From: Symbiodinium natans
Lineage: Eukaryota; Sar; Dinophyceae; Suessiales; Symbiodiniaceae
NCBI GenBank assembly: GCA_905221605.1
Contig: CAJNDS010000602.1
Span: 864,351 to 928,350 of the forward strand
DNA length: 64,000 bases
Direction: 5' to 3'
The notes beneath the pieces are model-generated. The model was not told the DNA's origin. It saw only the letters and a list, made by a program, of their open reading frames with translations, and ran no database searches. This document shows positions 44,970-55,855 of this stretch, in pieces; within the stretch, counting starts at the first letter, position 1, and each line of letters begins with the position of its first letter. The position numbers and the translations under genes were made by a program.

Positions 44970-45803
44970 TTCCCTGAGGTCCGGTTGCCGGACGGTGAAA
45001 TTTTGTGGCGTGACGTGAACTTGCATGTGCCTGCTGGCCAGCATGTGCTGATATCTGGAGAAGAGGGCTGTGGCAAAAGCGTGCTGTTCAAGGTGTTTGC
45101 ACGAGTTTGGCCGCACATCCAGCTGTGCAGCCTGCATATGCCGGATGAAGGCGAGGTCCTTTTCATACCCCAGCATCCAGTTCTGCCCAGACGTTGCACC
45201 CTGCGTTCGGCAGTTTGCTATCCGCACCCTGAGGGCTCTTACGATGATAAGGCCATCCTGGCAGCTCTCGAGCAGGTTTCACTCCAACGACTGCTAGATG
45301 CAAAGAAGTTGTCGGAGAGCGTGGAAGAAGAGGAGGAAGAGGAGGAGGAGGAGGAGGAGGAGGACGAGGAAGAGGATGAGGAAGAGGACGAGGAGGCAGA
45401 GGCGGCACAAGGCAAAGCAGAGGAGGATGCTGGGGACGAAGAAGAGCTGCCGCAAGGCGAAGGTTTGGATCGCGAAGACAACTGGATGCTTCGCACCTCC
45501 CCTGGCATGCGGCAGCGTCTGGCTCTTGCACATGCTTTACTTCAAAAGCCGAAGATGCTGTTCTTAGATGAATCAACCAGTAACATGAGCAAAAGCAGCA
45601 CGATCAAGATGTACGGAACTCTGACCCAGTCGCTCCCCCACACGACTGTCTTCAGCATCTCCCACGATGTGGATACCTTAGCTGACTTTCACCACATCCA
45701 CTACTGCGCACAAGAAGGCACCGACTCGAGAGTCTTGGTGCTGGTGAAGCATGCGGAGGTGCGAGTTTTGAATACAGAATCGGTATCAGAATCCCCTGTT
45801 TGA
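44970..45803 (+). CDS. ABC transporter nucleotide-binding domain, ABCD-like
   Basis: An open frame from 44970 to TGA at 45803 encodes an ATP-binding cassette. In order: RLPDGEILWRDVNLHVPAGQ, Walker A GEEGCGKS, Q-loop region LFIPQHPVLP, signature TSPGMRQRLALAHAL, Walker B KMLFLDES, and H-loop SISHD. The GEILWRDV...GCGKS...RVWP layout resembles the D family (peroxisomal half-transporters) and related YddA/SbmA-type proteins. The signature is TSPGM instead of LSGGQ/E and the D-loop is changed (SNMSK). Unusually, about 50 residues dominated by Glu/Asp (45322-45462) are inserted between the Q-loop helices and the signature. Transmembrane segments are missing upstream, where an in-frame TAA (44967) and a TATATG array lie. 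It is therefore either the last exon of a split gene or a truncated retrocopy. Confidence 0.75.
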   Translation, partial: FPEVRLPDGEILWRDVNLHVPAGQHVLISGEEGCGKSVLFKVFARVWPHIQLCSLHMPDEGEVLFIPQHPVLPRRCTLRSAVCYPHPEGSYDDKAILAALEQVSLQRLLDAKKLSESVEEEEEEEEEEEEEDEEEDEEEDEEAEAAQGKAEEDAGDEEELPQGEGLDREDNWMLRTSPGMRQRLALAHALLQKPKMLFLDESTSNMSKSSTIKMYGTLTQSLPHTTVFSISHDVDTLADFHHIHYCAQEGTDSRVLVLVKHAEVRVLNTESVSESPV

Positions 45804-46153
45804 AAATTGGGCACAAGAAAGAACCCAAAACTCCCCTGCGCCCGAGCCAGGAAACTCGCCCTCCTGAGTTGTTGGACTACGCCTTGGTCTATTCGGAGGG
45901 TTACTGGAGCGAAGTTCTCCTCTGCGCACAGGCGGCTTAGACCTGGTTATCTCGTGAATCTGGCTCTGTTTTGATCTCTTAAGAACTAGGGTTGTTATGA
46001 GGATGGAGAATCATTGAAGGCGATGTTTTTTAAATGAACGTGGTGAGAGGTTTCGGGCTCTGGGTTCAAGACTTTGCGTATGAGGCCAGTCAGGCTGATA
46101 ACCCTACCCTAAACCATGAAAAACTAAATACGAAAAATAACCAGAAAAAACAC

Positions 46154-46170
46154 GAAAAAAAAAAAAAAAC
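46154..46170 (+). other. A15 run downstream of the ABC piece
   Basis: An uninterrupted A run of about fifteen follows an A-rich stretch some 350 bp after the ABC stop codon. If the ABC piece is a retrocopy this could be its poly(A) tail, but I see no flanking target duplication. Confidence 0.25.
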
Positions 46171-46773
46171 CTGGACCCGGCCAGTCACCCTAGAATTCGT
46201 CGGGGCAAAAGGAGGTGCGTCCGCGCGGACCCTTTTTCGAGCAGTCGTCGCTGAGGACTCGGAAGACGGATTTTGGGTGAAACCAGGGGCGCCTGATGAT
46301 ACTCTAGATGCCGGGTTGCCGGGGTGCATGGGGGGCCGAAATGGGACTGGGACAGATGACCAGCTTATACACTAGAGGCCCTGCATTTGCATAACGGTTG
46401 GGGATCACTCTCCAAGTGAGTTTTGCAGGATTCCGCAGGAAGAAACCTTTTGAAGGCTCGGCTCCCATGAAAGCTGGGCTTGGCTGGAACAAGTTGTCTG
46501 ACGGCGAGGATTCTGGGGGTCCGGGTGCGGTATGCTCGTGTGCTAGGATGAGCTCTGAGAGCCTGTGTCGAGGTAGGAGGGCAAAGCTTCGACGCCACTT
46601 GCCCAACTGAAGCTGGATCAAAAACATGTCTCTACGACCCGCAACTCTCACCTGAATCCTAATGACATCCTACACCCTACTTCACGTTTCTTCTACCTGG
46701 TGCTCAGCTGGTGTGGGGTCCCGGCTTCGGGGATCGGCCTGCTTGTCAGCTTGCGTTCCCCCCCCTCCACCCC

Positions 46774-47300
46774 CAAAAACCAACAGAAAACCAATAAAGA
46801 CCAATAAAACCAATAAAGACCCACAAAACCAATAGAAAACCAATAAAAGACAAAAAAAACAATATAAACCAATAGAAAGCCAAGAAAAACCAATACAACC
46901 AAAAGAAAACCAATAAAAACCAATAGAATGCCAAAAAACACCAATTAGAAAACCAATAGAACACCAACAAAAACCAATACAAACCAATGGAAAACCAACA
47001 ACAACCAAAAAACAACAAAAAAAAACAATAGAAAACAATTAAAAAACAATAGGAATCCAACCCTAAACCAATAAAAACCAGTAAGCCAATAGAAAACCAA
47101 CAAAAACCAATAAACAACAACAGAAAGCCAAAAAAAAACAATAGCAAACCAATAAAAACCAACAGAAAACCAGTAGAAACCAATAAAAACCAGCAGGTAA
47201 ACAATAAAAACCAATAGAAAACAGATAAAAACCACTAGAAAACCAATAAAAACGAATAGGAAACCAACAAGAAACACATAAAACCACCAATGAAAACCAG
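46774..47300 (+). repeat. (AAAACCAATA)n degenerate array, left arm
   Basis: About fifty degenerate 8-12 bp units on ACCAATARAAAACCAATA, all with AACCAA on the plus strand. The minus-strand hydrophobic frames (VFIGFLLVF-type) are translations of the repeat and not membrane proteins. Confidence 0.9.
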
Positions 47301-47305
47301 TAGAA

Positions 47306-47500
47306 TTATTGGCTTTCTCTTGGTTTGCTATTGGTTTTCTATTGGTGTTTATTGGTTTTTATTGGTTTCTATTGGTTTTCAATTGGTTCCCTACTGTTTT
47401 TTTAGTTTTATTGTTTTTTATTGGTTTGCTAATGGTTTTTTATTGGTTTCTATTTGTTTTTATTGGTTTTCTAGTGGTTTTTGTTGGTTTTCTGTTGGTT
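47306..47500 (-). repeat. (TATTGGTTTT)n array, right inverted arm
   Basis: The same repeat in the opposite orientation begins six bases after the left arm ends, so the 0.73-kb block is a near-continuous inverted repeat with a tiny loop (TAGAATT). Strong hairpin or cruciform potential. Confidence 0.9.
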
Positions 47501-49828
47501 GAGCGCAAGTTTTCGGTGTGCGATGCCTCAGACTAGCATCTGAGATAGGGCGCTCTGAAATGGGACTTTCAAGACTTTTCAGTTGATCCTCTCGCTCAGA
47601 TAGCAGTCATGATCCTTGCAAAATCCCTGAGACTTGAACCAGACCGTACATTCTTACACCTTAAAAGATGAAAACTGCGCCTGCGCGCCAACAATTGCCA
47701 CAGAAAGAGCTTGGGATGCGGGTGGCGGCTGCAAAGAACCTTAAATCACAACCCCTTGAGCCTTTCCATGGCGCTGCCCAGGTGAACAGCTCTCCAGTTT
47801 GGGTTTGCTGCGGTGCGGGTTCCACCCAGTCATTTCGCTGGCTGCTGGTGGACACATTTCCACCAAGTTTAAGGCTTGATTCCGGAGGTCTTGGGTTGAG
47901 TTGCGACATGTGTGAGAGGTTTGTTCAGGGGTTTTCGGCCTTGAGAGAAATAGGCTTGGAGTTGAACAGGCTTGTTGTTGGAGAGGGCGGGGCAGCTTGG
48001 GCGGTTTGCGCACCTATGCAGCTGGGGCTGTCCCCAACCACTCGTTGAATCTTCGATTCCGTCGCTCCATTGTGAGTTTTAGGTTGCAAAGACCCGATCG
48101 TGTCCTCTTCGCTTTGCAAGCATGTTGCAAGCATGTTGCAAACTGCGGTGCGGGAGTTGTGACATGTGGTGACACCTCATATCTGTACTGGGCAGTGGCT
48201 TCCGGGATCTGGAACATGAAATGGCCATAAATGGCCAGAACGGTGCCCACAGCACCTTTGCTTTTGAAGCTCTCCGGCACCTATTCTAGATCCTCATTCC
48301 GAAATCCCCGGCCCCAATCATTTTGCAACCTTGCAGAGCAAAGGACTTCCAGTCAGGCGTGTTCTTGAACGTGGAGGGCCGCGACCAGGATCACCGGGCT
48401 GCGATTGGATTACCATGGACTGCGATGCCTGAGGGTCTTCCATCCTGCGCAATTGGTTCGGGGATTTCAAGGCTTCATAAGGACAGGCATCAAAACAAAA
48501 GTTCTAGCTTTTGACACTTGCATGTCTATACGTCTATACTCTGTACGCTTGCTAGTTCATAGTATGCTCCTACACTCCTACGTGGAAATGAGATGTTCAA
48601 GTGTCCCCGACCCAGAATCGGCGGGCATCATCCCGGCTTCTGCCTTCGCCGAATGTCAGGCGGGCACATGCGGGAACCTGCAACCCCAAAGTGCGCCTAG
48701 AGACGTGCAGCAGGAACAAACTCGGTGTCGAGGCCCTAGTTCGTACAGCATTAAGGTCTTTATGTCTAGTATCCCCAGAAAATACATCATACAATCATAT
48801 ATACTCTCACCAACAGTGGTTGTTAACGCCAGTGTCGCCGACTCCTTCACGGCGCGATGCGTGGTACAATCTGCTACCCGACATTTCCACAGCTCTCTGA
48901 TCACCCCCACTTGACGCTTCTACGGACCTGACTCCCTTGGTCAGCCACTTCAAGGATCGGGTTTGGCCGCAAAACAAATACCATGTGGTTTTTTTGGCAA
49001 ACTAGGGGCCGACCAAACTGTGGCCCGGAGCCGGGAAACTTGTCAGAACGTCTACATTGAAGATCATCTTGTCTGAGTGGTCCCCATCTTCAACAATGGC
49101 GTGGCAGCTGCTAAACTTAAGCATGGAGCTGCTCAGGGCTTAGGGTGTGCAGGCGAGCCCATGCGAGTATTCACGTTAATTTCCAAGCCATGAGTGAACC
49201 GCCATGAGGTCAGTAATGCAGAATTGGGGAGGCAGGGGAGGAGGGGGGTGAGGGGGGGAGGGGGGGAGGATGTCATGCTCCTAGATGCAAATGTTTGTTA
49301 CTTGTTTGCTACCGAGAAATTTCCCTTGTTTGCAACCAGAGCTTTTGTGCGGCCTGTGGAAGAGGGTAGGATGGGACAGGGCCTGGGGCTCCCGGTCCAC
49401 CCAGACGTAACATGTTTAATTTCACCTTACCTTGCGTGGTGTTTGCATTGTGTGCATGTGGGCTTGAGTGGGGTTGAATGGTCTTGAATGCCGGGGTAGA
49501 GGGAGCTCTACTGTAGAGAATGCAAATAGTTGTCCCTTAAACTTAAGTCGGCCGTTTTAAGTGTTTCGGGGGTGGGGCCTGGGGGCCTGCCTCCCCGTCT
49601 GGGGCCTGCCTCCCCGTAAAGGTCTGGTTTGGCTGCCCGAAATCTGCTCACCCCCCCACGCTCTCGAGGTCTGGGTTTAAGTATGTTAGGTAGGGGCATG
49701 GGGAACCCTTAGCCCGTTGAGGACCCTTCCAAAAAGCGGATGCTCTTGGATTGCTCTTTTGATAAGACTTGCGATCCCTGGCAAGCCGACCTCAGAGCGC
49801 AACAACACGTGCTACCGGCTCGTTTGTT
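47501..49828. other. 2.3 kb without a confident gene
   Basis: An ATG-initiated frame at 47668-48048 (126 codons) and frames at 48405-48914 are open but lack motifs and clear codon bias. A GGGGGGAGG-type G-rich stretch is at 49226-49270. A GGGGCCTGCCTCCCCGT duplication occurs near 49575-49618. Confidence 0.35.
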
Positions 49829-50405
49829 GGTACCTTGACTTCGATACCGGCCAGATATCTTGAGGTTCCATTTTGGGCCGACACAGACCGGCTATTACTT
49901 TTTGCATTTTTGGGCCGATGCAGACCGGAGACCCTCAAGTCCTTGGTTTTTCGGTTGCTTTTGGGCCGATGCAAGTCAGATACCTTCAGGTTCCTTTTCG
50001 GCCGATACAGACTGGATACTTTGACGTTGAGCTATTTTTTCTTTGCTTGCATGTTTTGGCTTATACAGACCGGAGACCTTCAAGTCCGTGGTTGATGCCG
50101 ATACAGGCCAGATACCTTGACGTGCCTGTTTGGCCGATACTGACCGGCTACTTTGACGTTACTTTTTTGTTTTTTCTAGCAAGTCCTTGGTTTTTGGTTA
50201 CTTACAGACCAGATACCTTGACGCCGATAAAGACAAGATTCCTTGAGGCTACAGACCGGAGACCTTCAAGACCAGATACCTTGACGCCGATACAGACAAG
50301 AAACCTTGAGGTTCTTTTTTTCGGCCGAGACAGACCGGAGGCCTTCAAGTTTTTGATAGTTTGTGGTTTGATGACTTTCGGTTCGATACAGACTAGACAC
50401 CTTGA
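49829..50405 (+). repeat. GCCGATACAGACCGGATACC minisatellite
   Basis: Around a dozen degenerate units centre on GGCCGATACAGACCGGAKACC followed by TTGACG or TTCAAGTC. They are spaced about 25-75 bp apart by T-rich spacers (TTCCTTTTT, TTGGTTTTTCGG). Spacing is irregular, so it is an old array. Confidence 0.8.
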
Positions 50406-50849
50406 TACCTTACTTGAGCTTCCTTTTTCGGCTACTGGGGGGGGGTGGAGGGGAAGCACGCAGTGATACGCAGTATGCTTAGACGGCGGCTGCTTCCAGA
50501 GCCAGTCCGAGCATTCGACCCCTCAGCCCCTGAACCCAAAACCCTGACCGCTCAAGCCCTAAACTTAAATGCTAAGCGAGGGCCTCGAACCCCTCGACCC
50601 CTCCGCATCAGGCTGCAACGGTTTAGGGGCAGCGGTTTCATGGTTTTCGGGCTTAGGGGGTGTTTAGGTCACGGACATTCGGGATGTTGGCGTGTGGTGG
50701 TTTAAGGTTTTACGAACATGTTGAAAGGTTCAGGGTCGAGGGGTGTTGGTTTCGGTGGTTTGCTTGCGGCTTGGGGGTTGAAGGGCGTAAGTGTAGCGGT
50801 TAAAGGGCTGAAAGGGGCTGCTTGGCGGCTTTTTGGCTCCCAGACCCAA

Positions 50850-51197
50850 GCCCCTGCTGCTCATGGTGTGGGTGCGCGCAGGTCACTGATTCTCATTCTT
50901 TGCTGTGTTTGTCGGCACTTGCGTAATCCTGCTGAAATGGCACGTAATCCACACTCCGATCGCGAGAGCTCCTTCAGAAAATTGGCTTCTCGGAAAGCTA
51001 CTTCTGCGGCTGCACGGCAGTCAGAGTTTCTACCCGACTTGCAGGTGGCTTCGTACCCTTTTCGGGAACACATTGTGGTGTCCCAGCCTCCTGGCTCGAA
51101 CTACAATGGGCTTGAAACGTGGAAGCCTGGCGACAAGTCCAACAAGGGTCCTTGTATGTCCTTGGTCTGTGGAGGCAGCTGCAAGGGAATTTTGTAG
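50850..51197 (+). CDS. Hypothetical coding piece
   Basis: The frame carries non-repetitive, polar protein sequence (MARNPHSDRESSFRKLASRK, then AARQSEFLPDLQVASYPF and VVSQPPGSNYNGLETWKPGD) and ends at a TAG after CKGIL. Codon choice is moderately GC-rich at third positions. An overlapping plus-strand frame (50905-51411) is longer but less protein-like. The 5' part before about 50860 is low complexity (GGGTTGAAGGGCG words). No family recognised; possibly a terminal exon. Confidence 0.3.
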   Translation, partial: APAAHGVGARRSLILILCCVCRHLRNPAEMARNPHSDRESSFRKLASRKATSAAARQSEFLPDLQVASYPFREHIVVSQPPGSNYNGLETWKPGDKSNKGPCMSLVCGGSCKGIL

Positions 51198-51411
51198 AAA
51201 AACCGAAGCTAAGATGACGTGTTTCTTCCTGGGCAGAGTTCAGTTGTTGTCGTTGACCTATATCCAGCTTGTAGCAAGAGGAGCCGATCAACCCTTCCTA
51301 AACCCCTCGTGCCAACCTCACAATGCTGCCTCCGAACCTCTCATCCGAGTTGTTTACTTGCCCGAGGCGTTTTTATTACGTGATGGTCACAGGTGCATGT
51401 GGGACATTTGA

Positions 51412-54300
51412 GGAATATTGAGAGCCGCTTCAGAACTGCAGCTGTTAAGATGCTGTTAAGATCAGGTACTAGCTCGTGTTGGAGGGTCGAACAAGGGTGC
51501 AAAAGCAATCTGTCTGCAGCATGATGTCAACAGTTATTCCATTCCAAGCTTTGTTGTTGAAAACATTGAAAGTGCTCCGCTTCCGTTCAAAGACTTCAGG
51601 TGATGAAGTTCAGAGGAGACTCTGCGAAGCGGGCAGGCTGTGGTCAGAACCTCTCCCTCAAGGATGTCAGGTTTGAGGTGTTTTTGGGCTTCCGGTTCAA
51701 AAAGAATCTCAGAGTTAGGGAATGAGGCCTGGTTTCAGGCTTTACGGGTCTAGGTTTTACAGAGATCTCAGGTCTAGATTTGGGGCGTACGGCATTTCGG
51801 CCGTTCCCTTTTTTGCATTTGGGAATGTGAGATTTCGGCTGTAAGGATCTGAGGTTGAAGGCGCGGCAAACTTCGGGCTTCGGAGAGCTCGTACGCGGGC
51901 GGTGTAGGTTGACAGCCTGGGGCAGTGGCCTGGGAATGGAAAAATCTTGTGTTTAGCGTCTGGAGTTCAAGACGATTCAAGACCATTCAAGACCTTTGCA
52001 GTGCATGTGTGAACTCATTGAGCACATTCAGCAATATTTGGCTCACCTGCGTAGCTTACATCGTATATCAATAAGGCTCGTACAGCAACGTAGAGCAAAG
52101 CTAGCGGCACAGACTCTCAGGCCATCTCAGGCCGCAAAACGACGTGGGGAATACGGCATGGATTTACGGACTCACAGTTGGGGAATGTTGTGGTAGAAAA
52201 AAGGATAGAAAGATGAAGAAGGATGAAGAAAGATGAAGAAAGATGAAGAAAGATTGACTAAGACAGATTATAGGTTAGTTTTACAGTTAAAGGTTTCTTG
52301 GACTCGCAAACGAGCACCGAGACTTTGGCCTCATGAGCTTCTTGACTTGGGGCTTGGAGCTTCTTTAAGGGTGCGAACTGCAGCCATTGCGATTGTGCGC
52401 CGAGGAGTCGCCAGCAGCAGCCACTGTGTCAACGGGAAATCTGCCACCGTTCCTCAGCCTATTCCTCCCGGCACGAATTGGGCAAGTAGAGCTCACCCTG
52501 GCAAGACAGATCCTGCAGCATTGGCCACAGCTTGTCTATAGTGAGACGCCTTGCCATTGAGGGAGATGGGTAGGAAAGGCAGTAAGCAGGTTGAGTGGCC
52601 GCGGCTCGGTTTCTTGCATGCTTAGTTAGTAGCACATTCGGACTGCCTTCGGGGCCTGTTTTAAGACACTCGGAAGCCTCAGATCCCTTGAGATCCTGAA
52701 AGCTGAGCGCTGCAGGCTCGACGGAATCCAGGATATTCGTTCAGTGCTAACCCTCCGTGGGCAGCCCAGTTTTTAAAGGCCTTTAGGGAGCAGGGTCGTG
52801 GGTAGTGGGCGCAGGAGGCTGAAGTGTCAGTTCATGTCAGTGCTCAGAGTTCAGGCTCGTAGCGTGAGAGACAATGCTTCGAGGTACATTCCGTTCAGGG
52901 CGAGCTTAAAAGGGATGGTTGATGGTTTATGTAGGCTCTGTAGGATTGAATACATTCAGGCCTAAAAGGGTTTTAAAGCAGCAGCATCTTCAAGTTTAAA
53001 GGTTCAATGAAGGGTCTCAGCCTCTTTTCACGAAAGGGTTCAAAGAAAGGTGCAGGTGTTTCGAGTGTTTTGTTGATCTAACATCGGAAGGCTGCAACCC
53101 CGAGGCCGCCTAAATATAAAAAAGTCGAAGGTGGAATAAGAGCGGAGAATGGAATACAGGGGAATGGAAGTGCAGCCCTGAAGCCTGGAAGTTTCAAAGC
53201 AGAAGGGGATCCGACTCTGACCCTACGTAAACTTCCATGCTGGTTTCTGGGATTCATTTTCCATCGTGGAATCGTGGATTTTCCTGAGTGCCATGTTAGG
53301 GACTTCTAAGACGAGAGACCTCAACTCCCTGAGAAGCAAAGAGGAACCCCGAATAGTATGAAGAGTATGAAGGACATGAAAAGTTGGGAAATGGGATGCT
53401 TTACTTGGATCCTCATTGTGGTCCTCCCAGAACTTCTGAACCCGCTCTCTAAACTTGTACCGTGCCAGTACGTGGTGCGCATCGCTGAGGCTCCCCGTGG
53501 CCTGGAGTGACAGCGACGTAGATCCTGAAATAGAAGTTGAGATTCGTTTACGAATACTTTGGGGGCCAAAGTGCCCGCGTGTGCATGCTGCTAGATGCAA
53601 GACCTGAGTAGCCATCTGCTAAATAACAGTTTTTCGGAAAAGTGCTGGTGCTAGTTTTCGGGTGTCCTGTGTTCGGTGTTTACTGAAAGGTTTCTAGGCT
53701 TGTTTCCTCTAGATCGCCAGAGGAGAACTCCAGAGGAGGACCACCATTTCCTCTATACTCTATATTGTCATGGCAAACACAACCTCGTCCGCCTACTTTA
53801 AACAGACTGAGAAAGCCTTCTGCCTACTCTAGCTTGCAATAGATTCGGGAGGGAGAGGGGGGAAGGAAGGAACGGCAAAGAAGCAAGAAGGAAACGAAGG
53901 AAGGAAGAAAGAAAAGGAGAAGCACATTTTCAGAATAAATTCCACCCAACATTGTAGTGCAATGATGTTAAACACTTTGCATTTGGATTGTAGCAGCCGC
54001 AAGCCTAGCAGCATCAGGCCTTGCAAGATTAAGCCAACAGCTCGTGTCACGGCCTCCATGGCCTCATTGTGTCAGGGCCACAACGACCCGGCACGTTGCT
54101 ATTTCCGCTCTTCTTGCGCACGGCGAAAATTCAGGACTCCCCCAAGCCAGCTGCAGGCAAGCACATCGAATCTAGGAGGGTAGTAGTCCAGTTGCACTGC
54201 GTGCAATTGATTCTTACGAGTTGTTTCACTCAGCCCTCAAATAGACCGCCATTGAGCAGTTCCATTCGAGCCGAGCGAGACGGCAAGACGTCCATGGTTG
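51412..54300. other. 2.9 kb without a supported gene
   Basis: A short tandem repeat (52205-52258) and an AAGG/GAAA-rich stretch (53845-53925) are the visible structures. The minus-strand frame at 53223-53615 (130 codons) has no recognisable motif. Confidence 0.35.
52205..52258. repeat. AAGATGAAGA tandem repeat
   Basis: Five head-to-tail copies of AAAGATGAAG with small changes. Confidence 0.85.
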
Positions 54301-54371
54301 AAGCTGGCAAGTTTGTCGCGATTGCAAGTGGTGGTGATTGGCATGAAGTCTCTTGGATCTGTCTGTTCTAA
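54219..54371 (+). CDS. Unidentified coding piece A1 (paralogue of 55.7 kb)
   Basis: The frame reads VEAGKFVAIASGGDWHEVSW and then a stop. GGTGGTGATTGGCATGAAGT at 54330-54349 matches 55691-55710 in 19 of 20 bases, and the amino acids GGDWxEV are shared. It appears to be the first half of a unit that is contiguous in the 55.65-55.86 kb copy. Function unknown. Confidence 0.35.
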   Translation, partial: SCFTQPSNRPPLSSSIRAERDGKTSMVEAGKFVAIASGGDWHEVSWICLF

Positions 54372-54499
54372 GCCGGTGAAATATCAAGTTATCAATCTCT
54401 TCACCCGTAAATCATAAGGTGCCTCACTCTTGCCTGAAGGAAGCGGCTCTTGCACCTTGTTTGGGACTTTGCGTACTCTGTCAGAAGTGCGGGCTAGAC

Positions 54500-54705
54500 G
54501 AAAACTATGGTTTTTTTGGTTTAGGTGGCTGGTTAGGGCCGTTATTTTCGAGGAAGACCCGATACACCTCCTTTGGCTTTAAGAAGAACAATTCCCAGGT
54601 CTTCCTCGGCGCGCCTCTCCCCAAAGGGGATGGTAAGCGTTGGCTATGCTACACAACTTACCACGATGCTCGAGCTTCCTTAGAAAAGCGTCTCAACTGT
54701 TGTTG
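54500..54705 (+). CDS. Unidentified coding piece A2 (paralogue of 55.7 kb)
   Basis: The frame reads YTSFGFKKNNSQVFLGAPLP, then KGDGKRWLCYTTYHDARASL, then a stop at 54704-54706. GATGGTAAGCGTTGGCT (54629-54645) parallels GACGGTAAGCATTGGCT at 55736-55752, and the shared amino acids are VFL...P...DGKxWL...TT. It therefore looks like the second half of the unit whose first half is at 54330, split by about 235 bp (intron or insertion). No family recognised. Confidence 0.4.
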
Positions 54706-55326
54706 ACATCTTGCATCCCACTGTGTTCAAGGCAGGCAACGACAGCTAAATCATTAGCCTCGGAACGCAATATTCATTGCCCTCCAACAAGTGGCCTAGA
54801 TCGGCCTAGACCTCTCTGAAGGAGTTCACAGCATGCTTTATGTGGACGGCGGTGGAATTGTCGCAGCAAGGCACAATCTGCGCAAGCTCAGTGGGCAACT
54901 CGGACCAGGATTTTTGGGATATGACGTTCTCTTAGCGCTGTGATATCTTCATGGTGCAAGAAGTCCTGTCATTTCGCGATATTTTGTCATCATCAACGTC
55001 GGCTCTTGTGCTGCCGTGGCATGGTTTAGATGCTGGGGACGGCTAGTCCTCAGCACAAAGCTTCAAATCATGCAGCATCATGTGAACTAAAGTCAGCCGA
55101 CAATCATCCTCAGACTCCCTTTCAAGATCTTTTAAGAGCTTATCTCTACAGAAATTTAGCACTTGGGATCCTTTAAGCTCATGTACTGCCTCTGTTGGTG
55201 TTGCCTGCTCAGTGGCGAGGCAAAGCTCGATCATATCCTGGGCTGTCAGACGAGCAGGTGGAGATTTCTTAAAATTATTGTGATCTCTCACAGAGCTTTG
55301 TAGAACGTGATGCGAGCTGTGACAGG

Positions 55327-55575
55327 TGAATTGGATGTGCGCGGGAAAGAAGCACAACCTGCTGTGGTCTCCGGGACCTAAGGAGCGCCAAGATATCGTA
55401 GATCACGCCGCGCGCACCTCTGCCCATTTGGCTGACGTGCCGGAAACCGCCGTGATGCTTGCGGGAGGCTCGGCATCCATCCTCCAGCCCATTACGACCT
55501 TCCTGCCGCCTGCAAAGCCTGAAAGTGGTGCCTTCCTCGTTGTTCAGTCGCTCGGATTTTCTTCAGAAACCTAGC
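55327..55575 (+). CDS. Unidentified terminal coding piece
   Basis: After GCTGTGACAG (possible 3' splice site) the frame encodes about 82 residues with GC-rich third positions, including KKHNLLWSPGPKERQDIVDH and AGGSASILQPITTFLPPAKP, ending GAFLVVQSLG...SET and TAG. The end resembles SRAFFVQSLS at 55.85 kb, so it may be another member of the same local family. No known domain seen. Confidence 0.42.
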
Positions 55576-55649
55576 AAACATCGATAGATGCCTCCCCGGT
55601 TGACGCTAACTTAAGGAACTGGTTTGCCGCACTTCGTCGCACCGTGTAG

Positions 55650-55855
55650 GTTTTGGGTGTGCTAATGCTTCTAGAGCAAAACGAAGGTTGGGTGGTGATT
55701 GGCAGGAAGTGTTTCTGTTCCACCCGACGGAGCCAGACGGTAAGCATTGGCTGGCTCTCACGACGACTTGCTCCAATGCTCCATTGTGGACCCTGGTGCG
55801 CTTGGAGCCAGGCTATGTGGGTTCCAGGGCCTTCTTTGTGCAGTCGTTGAGTTAG
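55650..55855 (+). CDS. Unidentified terminal coding piece B (paralogue of A1/A2)
   Basis: A continuous frame reads LGGDWQEVFLFHPTEPDGKH, WLALTTTCSNAPLWTLVRLE, PGYVGSRAFFVQSLS and ends at TAG (55853-55855). Codons are GC-rich at third positions. It unites the two separated pieces at 54330 and 54590. ACCGTGTAG just before 55650 could be a 3' splice site. The conserved W and DGK residues suggest a small globular domain that I cannot name. Confidence 0.45.

Noticed and set aside
45163-45576. Poly-Ser, Leu-rich and Pro-rich frames opposite or within the ABC domain
   Set aside because: They are alternative-frame shadows of the GAGGAA-type acidic insertion.
46682-47536. Hydrophobic Phe/Leu/Val/Gly frames resembling multi-pass membrane proteins
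   Set aside because: They arise only from the AACCAATA repeat and its inverse; no transmembrane protein is supported.
50828-50846. TTTTTGGCTCCCAG as a spliced-leader relic
   Set aside because: It has only a nine-base identity and departs at the last four positions.
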